Positions 1-10,984 of a stretch of 64,000 nucleotides of DNA are shown here, piece by piece (the first letter of the stretch is position 1; each line of letters begins with the position of its first letter). The position numbers and the translations under genes were made by a program. The notes beneath the pieces were generated by a model that had not been told where the DNA came from, searched no databases, and was given only the letters and a program-made list of their open reading frames with translations. Source of the DNA: Terebella lapidaria (taxonomy: Eukaryota; Annelida; Polychaeta; Terebellida; Terebellidae); the NCBI GenBank assembly GCA_949152475.1, contig OX424559.1, positions 31,105,119 to 31,169,118 on the forward strand, in the 5' to 3' direction.

Positions 1-600
1 AGGTTGGCAGTCTACCTTATAATTCTAAATATCTGGCCAAAACTCTTGATGTGCACATGTCAAAAGGAATGATGACATTAAAGCAACTGCCTTCGAACAC
101 AGGCATTATTTTTCGAAAAATACATTTCATATCAAACATGTGAAGTTGACTGAATGAGACGTAGGCCTACTCATCAAATGTTAAAAAATTGTTATGACTG
201 CAACCAGCCCTCTGGGAAATTTTGTTCATTTGAACAGGCGGTTCACGCGTAAATACATGAACTGTATCCTTCACATGTATGCAGATGCAAACAAAGCATG
301 AAAGTGCAAAATGGACTGACAATTCCAGGCAAACCATGGTATATCACTGATCATTTTCTCATAACTATAAATACAGATATACAAACTAGAAAAACTGGAT
401 GTGGACTTATAAGGTCAATTTGGGCATTTGTTTACATTCAGGTTTGATGGATATGCTTCGTTTGTATACATACAGAACTGGCATAAAATGTACAATGTAT
501 GTTGAATATAATGAGGTTATACGAGTTAAAGTTTCCTTCGTGAAATGAGGCTTATGTTACACAATACCATGAATACACGTGCATGAATATAATATTGTCG
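1..600. other. No recognised feature
   Basis: AT-rich sequence with no repeat family, exon or RNA gene that I can support. It may be intron of the gene whose first coding exon lies at 623-900. Confidence 0.4.
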
Positions 601-622
601 CAATAAATATCCCCAAACTTAC

Positions 623-900
623 CAATTGCATTTTTCTGGAGAACTATTTCTATTATTCTCAACGCCAGTAGACCTACTCAGATTCTCATTGATTCCCATT
701 GTTGAAAGATTGAAGTTGGTATGGACCTGAAGCTGACTTACTCTTAGATCATCTGCCTTCGATTTTATGCAATTTTGTACAACACATCTCATACAATGTA
801 ACAAAACATGAGTTGTCTTTTCATCCGTTTTATCCGTAAAATAATCTGTTTTGAGACATACGTAATCACAATACAAAGGCACTTCAATGGAATCATCCAT
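623..900 (-). CDS. Probable first coding exon of an unknown gene
   Basis: An open frame begins at ATG (898-900, context GACCATGG) and runs about 92 codons to a strong splice donor (AATTG then GTAAGT at 617-622). The residues include a cysteine-rich stretch (LYCDYVC, then LHCMRC and VQNC) that might bind zinc, followed by a polar Asn/Ser-rich tail. Composition is not repeat-like. The rest of the gene would lie to the left, below 620 and probably outside the window. I do not recognise the family. The frame closes only 2 codons past the donor, which suits a real exon end. It could also be a chance ORF. Confidence 0.4.
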
Positions 901-1674
901 GGTCAAATTGAAACATGCTCATTGGTGTTATTAGACAATACAAAGCACGTAGTATTCTGATATAGCCTGGTTCCAATGGTTGCATTTCGAAAAAGTAGCC
1001 TGGTTCCATTAGGAAACCTGGCCTGGTTCCTGGAGTATCGACCATAAATTTTTCGTTTTGCGAATTTTGGTGCACACTAGCTACAAACTTGACAAAAACA
1101 TAGGTGAGTACACGAGAAACACTGCCGGGAACCTATGTTTTGATTTATAGATTCTACATTGGCGTGTAAATACTGTAGACACTAATGTCACTCATACATT
1201 GGGAGTGCGAACGACATTATCCTATAATACCTTACTGATCCTGGGGTTTGATTCCAATATCTGTTGTTATATATATATCGTTGATCTGATGTTTATTTCA
1301 TATCAGTTGTTTATTTGATACGATTGGTCGTCATTTACAACAAAATATCTCCTGGTCCCAGTCATTTATGGCGAAACGGGTAGATGTTTGTGCATTTCGG
1401 GAATTAATATTGTTTTGGAATGAACTTGTGACACTAATACATGTAAAGTCTTTCTTGACATATTTTTTTTTGTGAGTTCACTTTTGTCAACATGTGTGTG
1501 AAAATAAACTTGCATGTACACTGAGCCATACATGCATGTACTATCTGTTCACGGAAAGCCAATGAGTCATGATTCCTACCCTGATTACCACATAAAATGT
1601 GCACAATACTCCTATTTAATGTCTCCTGAAAACATTCGCAGGTGCTCTCAGTGGACATGAAAAACAATTTTTTC

Positions 1675-1765
1675 CGGGGGGCGCCTTAAGCCCCCCAAAT
1701 CGCCAGACCGATAGGTTTACGCCTGCCCCCCCCCCCCCTCCCCCCGTTTCCAAATTCTTGGATCC
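1675..1765. repeat. C-rich low-complexity tract next to a short palindrome
   Basis: A GGGGGGCGCCTTAAGCCCCCC palindrome at about 1676-1696 is followed at about 1726-1745 by a long C run broken by one T. This looks like the end of an interspersed repeat. Confidence 0.5.
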
Positions 1766-1779
1766 GCCCCTGCCAAAAT

Positions 1780-2200
1780 CATTTTCGCTGCAGCGAAATA
1801 GTTCTCGCCGCGATTCAAATATTCATAGCCGCGACCAAAACATTCTCGTTGCAGCGAAAAGGATTATCGCCGCGGCAAGAATGGCCATACTTGTTAGAAC
1901 GTTTTTCTTTCATCACCTCTAAGAGAACAAATGATTTATTATTGCAAATTATCGCCGCGGCGAATATTCAGAGTTAAGTGCAATTATCGCCGCGGTGGTA
2001 ATTGTTCTCGCTAAAGCAGAAATGTATTGGTCGCGGCAACAATAGTTTTCGCTGCGGCGAGAATGTTTTGGTCGCGGCAAGAATGGTTTTCGTTGCGACC
2101 AAAATGTTTCAGTTGCGACAACAACTATTTTCGCTGCGAAGAGAATGTTTTGGTCGCGGTAAGAATATTTCCGCCGCAGCGAAAACGTTTCGGTCGCAAT
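1780..2200. repeat. Degenerate array of palindromic TTCGCNGCNGCGAA boxes
   Basis: Short GC-cored inverted boxes (for example TTCGCTGCAGCGAAA, TCGCCGCGGCAA, GGTCGCGGCAAGAATG) recur about every 20-25 bases, separated by A/T spacers. Open frames on both strands here translate the same repeat (FGRGKN, LRRECFG patterns) and are not genes. A unique segment of about 60 bases interrupts the array near 1880-1945. Confidence 0.75.
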
Positions 2201-2343
2201 TTTTTTCATTTCCGTCGTCAGAATTAAAGTCGCGACGAAATCTCTTCAGGACAAACACATTATGGCATGAATCAGCCACCGTACATTTCGGTAAATGCTG
2301 GATTGGGGACTTCCGTCCGATATGGCCCGTGTAGGCAAGGTTC

Positions 2344-2384
2344 TTGGTCACTTTTTTTTTGGGGGGGGAGGGGGGCGGGGGCGG
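2344..2384. repeat. Poly-T and poly-G low-complexity tract
   Basis: A T run runs straight into a G-rich run with occasional A and C, immediately before the hairpin at 2396. Confidence 0.8.
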
Positions 2385-2395
2385 TGCATTAAATA

Positions 2396-2496
2396 GGATA
2401 AGGTACTCGGCGTATGTCTTTGGCAACAATAAAAACCTAGACGCTTTGCGTCTCGGTTTTTATTATTGCCAAAGACCTATGCCTCGTACCTTATCC
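2396..2496. repeat. 101-nt near-perfect hairpin
   Basis: The left arm 2396-2444 and right arm 2448-2496 are 49 nt each, separated by a TTT loop. Arms pair at 43 of 49 positions. Outer ends read GGATAAGGTAC and GTACCTTATCC; the inner stem contains GTCTTTGGCAA/TTGCCAAAGAC and an AATAAAAACC/GGTTTTTATT block. It may be a foldback mobile element or a small-RNA precursor; the sequence alone cannot separate these. Confidence 0.85.
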
Positions 2497-2739
2497 AATA
2501 TTGATTCACGTCGATTACACACTATTTTGCATTGATTCAATAGCAATCGTTGTCGGAGTTGATTATTATAGTCTATATATATTTTTTTTCAAGGACTCAA
2601 ACAGTAAGTTACAACAGTGAGTTGCAACAATATGTCAATATAATTTTTCGACTTTAATTGCTTGAACAAAAATTAGCCCAATGGGCTAGTAAGGTTACCG
2701 GAGAAATATACAGAGTTAAGCCGAGAAAGTTGAAAGTCA

Positions 2740-5440
2740 AATTCAAGGTGACCACTGAAATCGTCATATCTCTAACCGTGAAAATGGGATCAAAGGTTAA
2801 ATTCTAGATCACCAAACTATTCAGCATACATCATTTCCTATATGTTCACTATGGACCCCTAAGCTGTAAATTTGATAATAAGCGAGATATAAGCCATTTT
2901 GTAATCTGACTTTGAAAATAAAATGACTGACCTTGAAATTTAGGTCAAAGGTCAAATTCAATATCATTAAAATATTCAGAATATATCATTTCCTATGTGT
3001 TCACAATTGATTCCTAAGCTGTAAAGTCGATAATAAGCAAGATATTAGCCATTTTGTCCTGTTGACCTTGAAAATGAGGTCAAAGGTCAAATTCAAGGTC
3101 ATGAGAATTTTCAGCATATATCATTTCCTATATGTTCACAATTAATTGTTAAGCTGTAAAGTCGCTAATAAGCAAGATATTGGCCATTTTGTCCTGTGAC
3201 CTTGAAAATAGGTCAAAGGTCAAATTCAAGGTCACGAGCATTTTCAGCATATATCATTTCCTATATGTTCACAATTGATTCCTAAGCTGTAAAGTCGCTA
3301 ATAAGCAAGATATTGGCCATTTTGTCCTGTGACCTTGAAAATAGGTCAAAGGTCAAATTCAAGGTCATGAGCATTTTCAGCCTATATCATTTCCTATATG
3401 TTCACAATTGATTCCTAAGCTGTAAAGTCACTAATAAGCAAGATATTGGCCATTTTGTCCTGTAACCTTGAAAATGAGGTCAAAGGTCATATTCAAAGTT
3501 ATGAGAATATTGAGCATATATCATTTCCCATATGTTCACAATTGATTCCTAAGCTGTAAAGTCGATAATAAGCGAGATATCAGCAATTTTGTCATGTGAC
3601 CTTGGAAATGAGGTCAAAGGTCAAATTCAAGGTCATGAGAATATTCTGCGTATATCATTTCCTATATGTTCACAATTAATTGCTAAGCTGTAAAGTCGCT
3701 AATAAGCAAGATATTGGCCATTTTGTCCTGTAACCTTGAAAATGAGGTCAAAGGTCATATTCAAGGTCACGAGAATATTCAGCATATATCATTTCCCATA
3801 TGTTCACAATTGATTCCTAAGCTGTAAAGTCGACAATAAGCGAGATATCAGCAATTTTGTCATGTGACCTTGGAAATGAGGTCAAAGGTCAAATTCAAGG
3901 TCATGAGAATATTCTGCGTATATCATTTCCTATATGTTCACAATTGATTCCTAAGCTGTAAAGTCGATAATAAGCGAGATCTTAGCCATTTTGTCATGTG
4001 ACCTTCAAAATGAGGTCAAAGGTCAAATTCAAGGTCATGAGAATTTTCAGCATATATCATTTCCTATATGTTCACAATTGATTTCTAAGCTGTTAAGTCG
4101 CTGATAAGCAAGATATTGGCCATTTTGTCCTGTGACCTTGAAAATGAGGTCAAAGGTCAAATTCAAGGTCATAAGAATTTTCAGCATATATCATTTCCTA
4201 TATGTTCACAATTGATTCCTAAGCTGTAAAGTCGCTAATAAGCAAGATATTGGCCAATTTGTCCTGTGACCTTGAAAATGAGGTCAAAGGTCAAATTCAA
4301 GGTCATGAGAATATTCAGCATATATCATTTCCTATATGTTCACAATTGATTCCTAAGCTGTAAAGTCGATAATAAGCGAGATATTAGCAATTTTGTCCTG
4401 TGACCTTGGAAATGAGGTCAGGGTCAAATTCAAGGTCATGAAAATATTCAGCATATATCATTTCCTATATGTTCACAATTGATTCCTAAACTGTAAAGTC
4501 GATAATAAGCGAGATATTAGCCATTTTGTCATGTGACCTTGAAAATGAGGTCAAAGGTCAAATTCAAGGTAACGAGAATATTCAGCATATATCATTTCCT
4601 ATATGTTCACAATTGATTCCTAAGCTGTAAAGTCGATAATAAGCGAGATATTAGCCATTTTGTCCTGTGACCTTGAAAATGAGGTCAAAGGTCAAATTCA
4701 AGGTCACGAGAATTTTCAGCATATATCATTTCCTATATGTTCACAATCGATTCCTAAGCTGTAAAGTCGCTAATAAGCAAGATATTGGCCATTTTGTCCT
4801 GTGACCTTGAAAATGAGGTCAAAGCTCAAATTCATGGCCACGAGAATATTCAGCATATATCATTTCCTATATGTTCACAATTGATTCCTAAGCTTTAAAG
4901 TCGATAATAAGCGAGATATTAGCAATTTTGTCCTGCGACCTTGGAAATGAGGTCAAAGGTCAAATTCAAGGTCACGAAATTATTCAGCATATATCATTTC
5001 CTGTATGTTCACAATTGATTCCTAAACTGTAAAGTCGATAATAAGCGAGATATTAGCCATTTTGTCCTGTGACCTTGAAAATGAGGTCAAAGGTCAAATT
5101 CAAGGTCACGAGAATTTTCAGCATATATCATTTCCTATATGTTCACAATCGATTCCTAAGCTGTAAAGTCGCTAATAAGCAAGATATTGGCCATTTTGTC
5201 CTGTGACCTTGAAAATGAGGTCAAAGGTCAAATTCAAGGTCACAAGAATATTCAGCATATATCATTTCCTATATGTTCACAACTGATTCCTAAGCTGTAA
5301 AGTCGATAATAAGTGAGATATTAGCCATTTTGTCCTGTGACCTTGAAAATGAGGTCAAAAGTCAAATTCAAGGTCACGAGAATATTCAGTATATATCATT
5401 TCCTATATGTCCACAATTCATTCCTAGTCTCTAATTTCAA
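2740..5440 (+). repeat. 134-bp tandem array rich in AGGTCA half-sites
   Basis: About 20 units. Each unit carries, in order: TGACCTTGAA, GAGGTCAAAGGTCAAATTCAAGGTCA, an AT-rich block with CATTTCCTATATGTTCACAATTGA, and AAGCTGTAAAGTCGATAATAAGCGAGATATTAGCCATTTTGTCCTG-type sequence. By eye about 16 units keep an exact AGGTCAAAGGTCA. Units differ by a few substitutions and 1-2 base indels; units near both edges are the most diverged, as expected of a tandem array. Confidence 0.95.
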
Positions 5441-6174
5441 TATTAAGTGAGATATTAGGCTTAATGTGTCCCATTATAAAGCATAGGAGAATTTAACATG
5501 GGAAAGTCCCATTTGGGCTGAGTTTGGGCCCAAAATGGCCCAGTTCGAGCGATTCAAGGGCATCGAAATTTATACATGTCACAGGGGTACATAGGTGGAG
5601 TGTCATGCTTCAATAAGAAAAAAAGTTACTGAACAGATTTTGAGAAAACGACCGTCGAAGTCCAAAATTGGCCATTTTTCGACGAAAACGGCCGCTCTGA
5701 CCTTGAAACCAAGGTCAGAGGTCAAATTCAAGGTCACGACAATATTCAGCATATATCATTTCCTATATGTCCACAATTGATTCCTAGTCTCTAATCTCAA
5801 TATTAAGTGAGATATTAGGCTTTAATGTGTACCATTATAAAGCATAGGAGAATTTAACATGGGAAAGTCCCATTTGGGCCGAGTTTGTGCCAAAATGGCC
5901 CACTTCGAGCGATTCAAGCGCAACGAAATTTATAGACATCATAGAAGTACATATGAGGAGTCTTATGTATCAAAGAGAAAAAAAGTTACTGAACAGATTT
6001 TGAGAAAATGGCCGCCAAAGTCCAAAATCAGGCATTTTTCGTCGAAAACGGCCGCCATTTTGAAGAAAAAGCGAAAATCAAAAAACTAAAAAATACCTCC
6101 TTCTTGAATTATTTTTAAGTATTTTTCTGCGAAATTTCAGAAAAATTCGCCCGTAAACAAAAAAGATAAAAATG

Positions 6175-6225
6175 TGGACGACGACGACGGACGACGACGG
6201 ACGACGACGACGGACGACGGACGCA
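6175..6225 (+). repeat. GAC/GACGGAC microsatellite
   Basis: A run of gacgacgacggac units sits in the 3' end of the family A element. Most other copies of that element have a shorter version (gacggacgcaacgcc). Confidence 0.9.
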
Positions 6226-6765
6226 ACGCCATGCCAATAGGTTATCGGACCATAGGTCCGGTAACCTAAAAATGGACAGGAAATTACTTTGTGATATTAT
6301 TAGTGTGCTAAATGTGTACGATTGGTACACATTGGTGATTTCAGAGACATAGAATTATGGTTTGCAGATCCATTGGCTCTTTTTTGTTGGATGACCGTCG
6401 CTGAAAATTGTTTACAGTAATAGCGAGAGCGCGCGTGCTGTATTCCAAACACACGGGGATAGTCAAAACAAATTGTGGAACTCTTCAATGCAGGCGATAG
6501 AATTTGTTTTCTCACCCTCTGTCAAAATACGTCATGTATATGGGATAGTGAAAATTTGTCTGGTATGAACCGACCTGGGAAAACTCTATCCCAGGTCTGT
6601 TGTGTCACGTGGTATGACGTAACAATACAAATGACACGTTTGGTAGGTTATAACAATGGAGAGTCACGGATGATCGAGCACCGAATTTCTTCCACAAAAA
6701 GTGGCAAAACATGTGAAAAACTACAGAAATGATATGAAAAACTCTCAACACGGGACCGGACGGGC

Positions 6766-6910
6766 GAGAAAAAGAATCCCATGTCATTTTTGTGTGGGAT
6801 AAAGATTTCCCGACTCGTCCTCAGTGCATCCCAGGCTCGCCTTGGATTCGCACTGACGACTCGTCGGGAAATCTCTATCCCACACAAAAATGACATGGGA
6901 TTCTCTTACT
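6766..6910. repeat. Long foldback hairpin
   Basis: The left arm from about 6770 to 6828 (core TCCCATGTCATTTTTGTGTG) is repeated in inverse orientation at about 6850-6907 with only a few mismatches. The middle is atcccaggctcgccttggat. Arms are about 50-58 nt and the apex is under 25 nt. The separate small palindrome CTGGGAAAACTCTATCCCAG at 6577-6596 lies just upstream. It is most simply a foldback or MITE-like insertion. Open frames through it are mirror images of each other. Confidence 0.8.
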
Positions 6911-6999
6911 CAAGGTTCAGATTTCATTGCAGACGACAACTTCAAGTGCAACAACTAAACATATGATGGGTTAGAAAGCGAGCGATCTGTACTATTTCT

Positions 7000-8200
7000 A
7001 CGAATAGAATGAAGGAGAATGTCATTTAAGGAAGTTCATTGCAAATCTATCAACTACAAGGACCAATAAGCATATTTCAACAGGTCCAATTAAGCGATGG
7101 AAGCGGATTGAACCCTGCATGTGGGTAAGTTTTGGATAGGACGTATCAGTATTCAATGACAGCAATTTGGAGAAAGTTTGTAAGCCAGCTTTTCTCGATC
7201 TAAATTCGTTTCGCATCCTTATTATAAGTCGTGTGTCAGTTGGAACACGTCATGCTAACCCCGTCCATGTATTATTCCCGGCGCGTGCTGCTCTCAATTT
7301 ATGTTCCAGCCATACTCAAATCTAAATCTACTTCGATTGTGTAACCTGCTCTTTCTGTCAATAGTTACGTGGTTCTACTTACTTATCATTAAATATATAC
7401 AAACAATATTGTCTCATCTGATATTGTGCATATTGTTAATATATGATTTGCTTTCTCTGAACCAAGTTCGGCAGATAGTATGGATTCGCGTCCGTCACGC
7501 GGCGTCATGTATAAGTTGTGGTAAAAAATATATTTTCTGTTGTGTTGCGTCAGGACGAGAGTGATGGAGTGAGACTTTAACGACAAGGGTGATTGTATCA
7601 ATAACGTATGTTTGGTTACTTTTATTGAATGGGCTCCTTAGAAGACCAAGTATTGGTCTAGTTCCGTCTTCAATCAAGATTTCATCAGGAATGCTTGTAA
7701 TGTTTTTGATTGTATCTTTGAAATGTAGGCCGCTTTAGAAATGAATGACTGGGTTTATGAACGAGTAAATATTGAATTTTCAATTGCGTTCTCATCACAT
7801 TTGATTTAAATAACGCTGCCATTTACAGACAAAAATGTGACAGCATAATACGATTACGCATATCATTGTACCAGAATATCATTGTACCAGGCTGTAGACT
7901 TCGGGACATGGGTGAAGTTATTACTTCAAGATAATCGATGAATTGATTATCAGTTTCATGTAGCATTTTTGTGATTTTGAAAAAAATTGCAGTCAAATTA
8001 TTCCATAAAGCCCATTTCAATTCCAAAAGATATTCTATCTCCTTCAGACCAAGAACAGAATATGGAAGTTTCTTGATCAACTTTTAGTGAACAAAAAATG
8101 TCTGGGTGGGTATATTCCAGGGTCGGTAATATGTTTACAGGCCCCAACGGATGAATGTTAACAAAATTGATCATTATCCACATAACTTACAATACCTACA
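7000..8200. other. No recognised gene
   Basis: Unique-looking AT-rich sequence. Short frames exist on both strands but none has splice sites plus a recognisable motif. Confidence 0.35.
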
Positions 8201-8221
8201 ATACAATAAACCCGATGGCAT

Positions 8222-8467
8222 TATGCTGTTTCCTGGTACTTGTTTGTATACATGTCATACACCAATTTCATGTGAGTTTCCTGCTACTCGTATGCATGTC
8301 ATACACCAATTTCATCCGAGTTTCCTGCTACTTGTATGCATGTCATACACCAATTTCATGGAGTTTCCTGCTACTTGTATACATTTCCTACATCTATTTC
8401 ATAGGAGTTTCCTGGTACTTGTATGCATGTCATACACATATTTCATGAGAGTTTCCTTTAGATATCT
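8222..8467 (+). repeat. 44-bp tandem repeat, about five units
   Basis: The unit is approximately TTTCCTGCTACTTGTATGCA followed by TGTCATACACCAATTTCATG and GAG. Five consecutive units with 2-8 differences are visible. The 138-codon frame over it is the repeat translated (THTPISCEF-type period) and is not a gene. Confidence 0.85.
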
Positions 8468-8864
8468 AGTAACTGGACAGTTGTATAATAACCCCAACGA
8501 GTATACAGTAGCAACACATCAATTTTACACCCTGTCTGTCTCTAAAACTACAAGGTTTTCAAAGTGAATATTTGGATTATTCCGCAAATGTTGTGTATCA
8601 TTATTTATGAAAAAATTTTTTGTGTGTTTTGCTCATCGGATACGTTTCCCTCTTGTCATGTGTGTCTTGTTATCACCGCCCAGGTTAGACTTTATGTAGG
8701 AATACTCTTAGACCATGGGAGAAAAACCCTGCTTTCGTGGAGAAAATACGTGTGTTCTAAAGAGTTGGACGTAAATAATTCAGTTATTTTTTATCGAATT
8801 AAGCAATTTTTTGTCACTATTTGGGCGGGTTGCGTGCAACCAACCCGCCTATTAGATTGGCGTG

Positions 8865-8914
8865 TCCGTCTGTCTGTCCGTCCGTCCGTCCGTCTGTCCG
8901 GCCGTCCGTCCGTC
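8865..8914 (+). repeat. (TCCG)n / (TCTG)n microsatellite
   Basis: Consecutive gtccgtctgtctgtccgtccgtc units follow the left end of the TIR element. Confidence 0.9.
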
Positions 8915-8924
8915 AACAATTTCT

Positions 8925-10260
8925 TGTGAACGCGATAACTTACAAAGTTTTAAACGAAATACCGCCAAAATCATACCAGAGGTGCATCATGAGCAGATCT
9001 CGGACAAGTTCGATGATGGGTGACCTTGACCTATTTTTCAGGTCGTGGCAGGACTTGGAACTTGACAATACATGAAAACAGGACTTTGTACCTTGTGAAC
9101 GCGATAACTTACAAAGTTTTTAACGAAATACCGCCAAAATCATACCAGAGGTGCATCATGAACAGATCTCGGACAAGTTCGATGATGGGTGACCTTGACC
9201 TATTTTTCAGGTCGTGGCAGGACTTGGAACTTGACAATACATGAAAACAGGACTTTGTACCTTGTGAACGCGATAACTTACAAAGTTTTTAACGAAATAC
9301 CGCCAAAATCATACCAGAGGTGCATCATGAGCAGATCTCGGACAAGTTCGATGATGGGTGACCTTGACCTATTTTTCAGGTCGTGGCAGGACTTGGAACT
9401 TGACAATACATGAAAACAGGACTTTGTACCTTGTGAACGCGATAACTTACAAAGTTTTTAACGAAATACCGCCAAAATCATACCAGAGGTGCATCATGAA
9501 CAGATCTCGGACAAGTTCGATGATGGGTGACCTTGACCTATTTTTCAGGTCGTGGCAGGACTTGGAACTTGACAATACATGAAAACAGGACTTTGTACCT
9601 TGTGAACGCGATAACTTACAAAGTTTTTAACGAAATACCGCCAAAATCATACCAGAGGTGCATCATGAGCAGATCTCGGACAAGTTCGATGATGGGTGAC
9701 CTTGACCTATTTTTCAGGTCGTGGCAGGACTTGGAACTTGACAATACATGAAAACAGGACTTTGTACCTTGTGAACGCGATAACTTACAAAGTTTTTAAC
9801 GAAATACCGCCAAAATCATACCAGAGGTGCATCATGAACAGATCTCGGACAAGTTCGATGATGGGTGACCTTGACCTATTTTTCAGGTCGTGGCAGGACT
9901 TGGAACTTGACAATACATGAAAACAGGACTTTGTACCTTGTGAACGCGATAACTTACAAAGTTTTTAACGAAATACCGCCAAAATCATACCAGAGGTGCA
10001 TCATGAACAGATCTCGGACAAGTTCGATGATGGGTGACCTTGACCTATTTTTCAGGCTGTGGCAGGACTTCGAACTTGACAATACATGAAAACAGGACTT
10101 CGTACCTTGTGAGCGCGATAACTTACAAAGTTTTTAACGAAATGCCGCCAAAATCATACCGGAGGTGCATCATGAGCAGATCTCGGACAAGTTCGATGAT
10201 GGGTGACCTTGACCTATTTTTCAAGTCGTGGCAGGACTTCGAACTTGATAATACATGAGA
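8925..10260 (+). repeat. 169-bp tandem array with an alternating (two-unit) order
   Basis: There are eight units of 169 bp, each giving the same 74-codon frame in the next reading frame (169 is not a multiple of 3). A diagnostic base in CATCATGAGCAGATC versus CATCATGAACAGATC reads G,A,G,A,G,A,A,G along the array, so units 1-6 alternate. The last two units carry extra substitutions (for example GACTTCGAAC, ACTTCGTACC). Each unit holds one GGTGACCTTGACCTA motif. Confidence 0.95.
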
Positions 10261-10339
10261 ACAATGCCAATTCTTTCCACTAACAGCCCTCCTTGATGCA
10301 ACCCGCCCAATTATCGCGGGCGCGACTTATACTTGTTTT

Positions 10340-10960
10340 TTGTTCATTTGAGAATACATGTAAATCACTACCGTGTGCATTCAGTCAATCGGGTGTCATA
10401 TCCGTCTCTACTGCCGAGCCATCGCTCACTTCTCTCGCTTATGCTTTATGTCAGTGCCTATATTTCGTCCTTTTGGAGCTGGAAAACTAGTACATTTGTT
10501 TCGTTCCATTTACTGACTGCATCTTCAATTTTAGCAATCATGTTTATTTTTTGCTGTCCCACAATGATCTATTTATTTTTTTTTTGAGAGTCGGAATGTT
10601 GAGAACTCTGGTATTGATCGTTGGCAATGTGTAGAAGTCGCAATGGGTTCCAAGTTCAACACCATCGACTTCCGCATTGATATTTCGGTGCTTATAAATA
10701 TTCGGATGATACTCAAATTTTTGGACACTTCTCATATGGGCATATAATGTCGACTATTTATACATTTTTAACCAAAAACAATTTCAATTGGATTTAGGGT
10801 CAAATTGAAAACGGTGCTGAATTTTATGAATTGGCGAGAGACCCGCGTCCGTGTGCATTATCTGACTTAGAGCAGGGGTTACTATTTGCAGAAATGGTAA
10901 CCTGGTGTTAACTCCGATCAATAGTGACCTGTCAACAACAAAGTAAACGGCCCCAACCAT
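10340..10960. other. No recognised feature
   Basis: Unique AT-rich sequence between two repeat blocks. Only short frames are present, including one over a T10 run at 10575. Confidence 0.35.
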
Positions 10961-10984
10961 GCACTAATTGGGGATAATGTATGT

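Larger units (their letters stand above)
2671..6267 (+). mobile_element. Non-autonomous element with an internal 134-bp array (family A, full copy)
   Basis: The left end reads ATTAGCCCAATGGGCTAG then AAGGTTACCGG. The right end is a palindrome, AGGTTATCGGACC-ATA-GGTCCGGTAACCT (6239-6267), so AGGTTACCGG is terminally inverted. Between them are about 20 tandem 134-bp units, then a unique 3' block containing a cccatttggg motif and the phrases AAAATGGCCC and CGGCCGCCATTTTG, part of it duplicated at 5460-5700 and 5810-6060, and a GACGACGGACG repeat. There is no coding capacity. Short inverted ends, an internal minisatellite, a 3' hairpin and CTAA after the hairpin resemble Helentron-associated elements; that class is inference. 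Further copies lie at 14491, 16918, 18338, 40697 (reverse), 44425, 46440, 49142 (reverse) and 54565. Confidence 0.8.
8821..10310. mobile_element. TIR element with internal 169-bp array
   Basis: The left end TTGGGCGGGTTGCGTGCAA (8821-8839) is matched in inverse orientation by TTGATGCAACCCGCCCAA (10293-10310). Next to the left end is CAACCCGCC, which makes a subterminal hairpin, then a TCCG microsatellite. The interior is entirely tandem 169-bp units. No transposase is encoded. Organisation parallels the family A element, but the sequence is unrelated. Confidence 0.8.

Noticed and set aside
2740-5440. CRISPR-like regular repeat array
   Set aside because: Units are contiguous 134-bp tandem copies without unique spacers, and the genome is eukaryotic.
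9020-10258. Repeated 74-codon frames as a tandem gene family
   Set aside because: They are the 169-bp unit read in successive frames, ending at the same internal stop; there is no independent evidence of coding.
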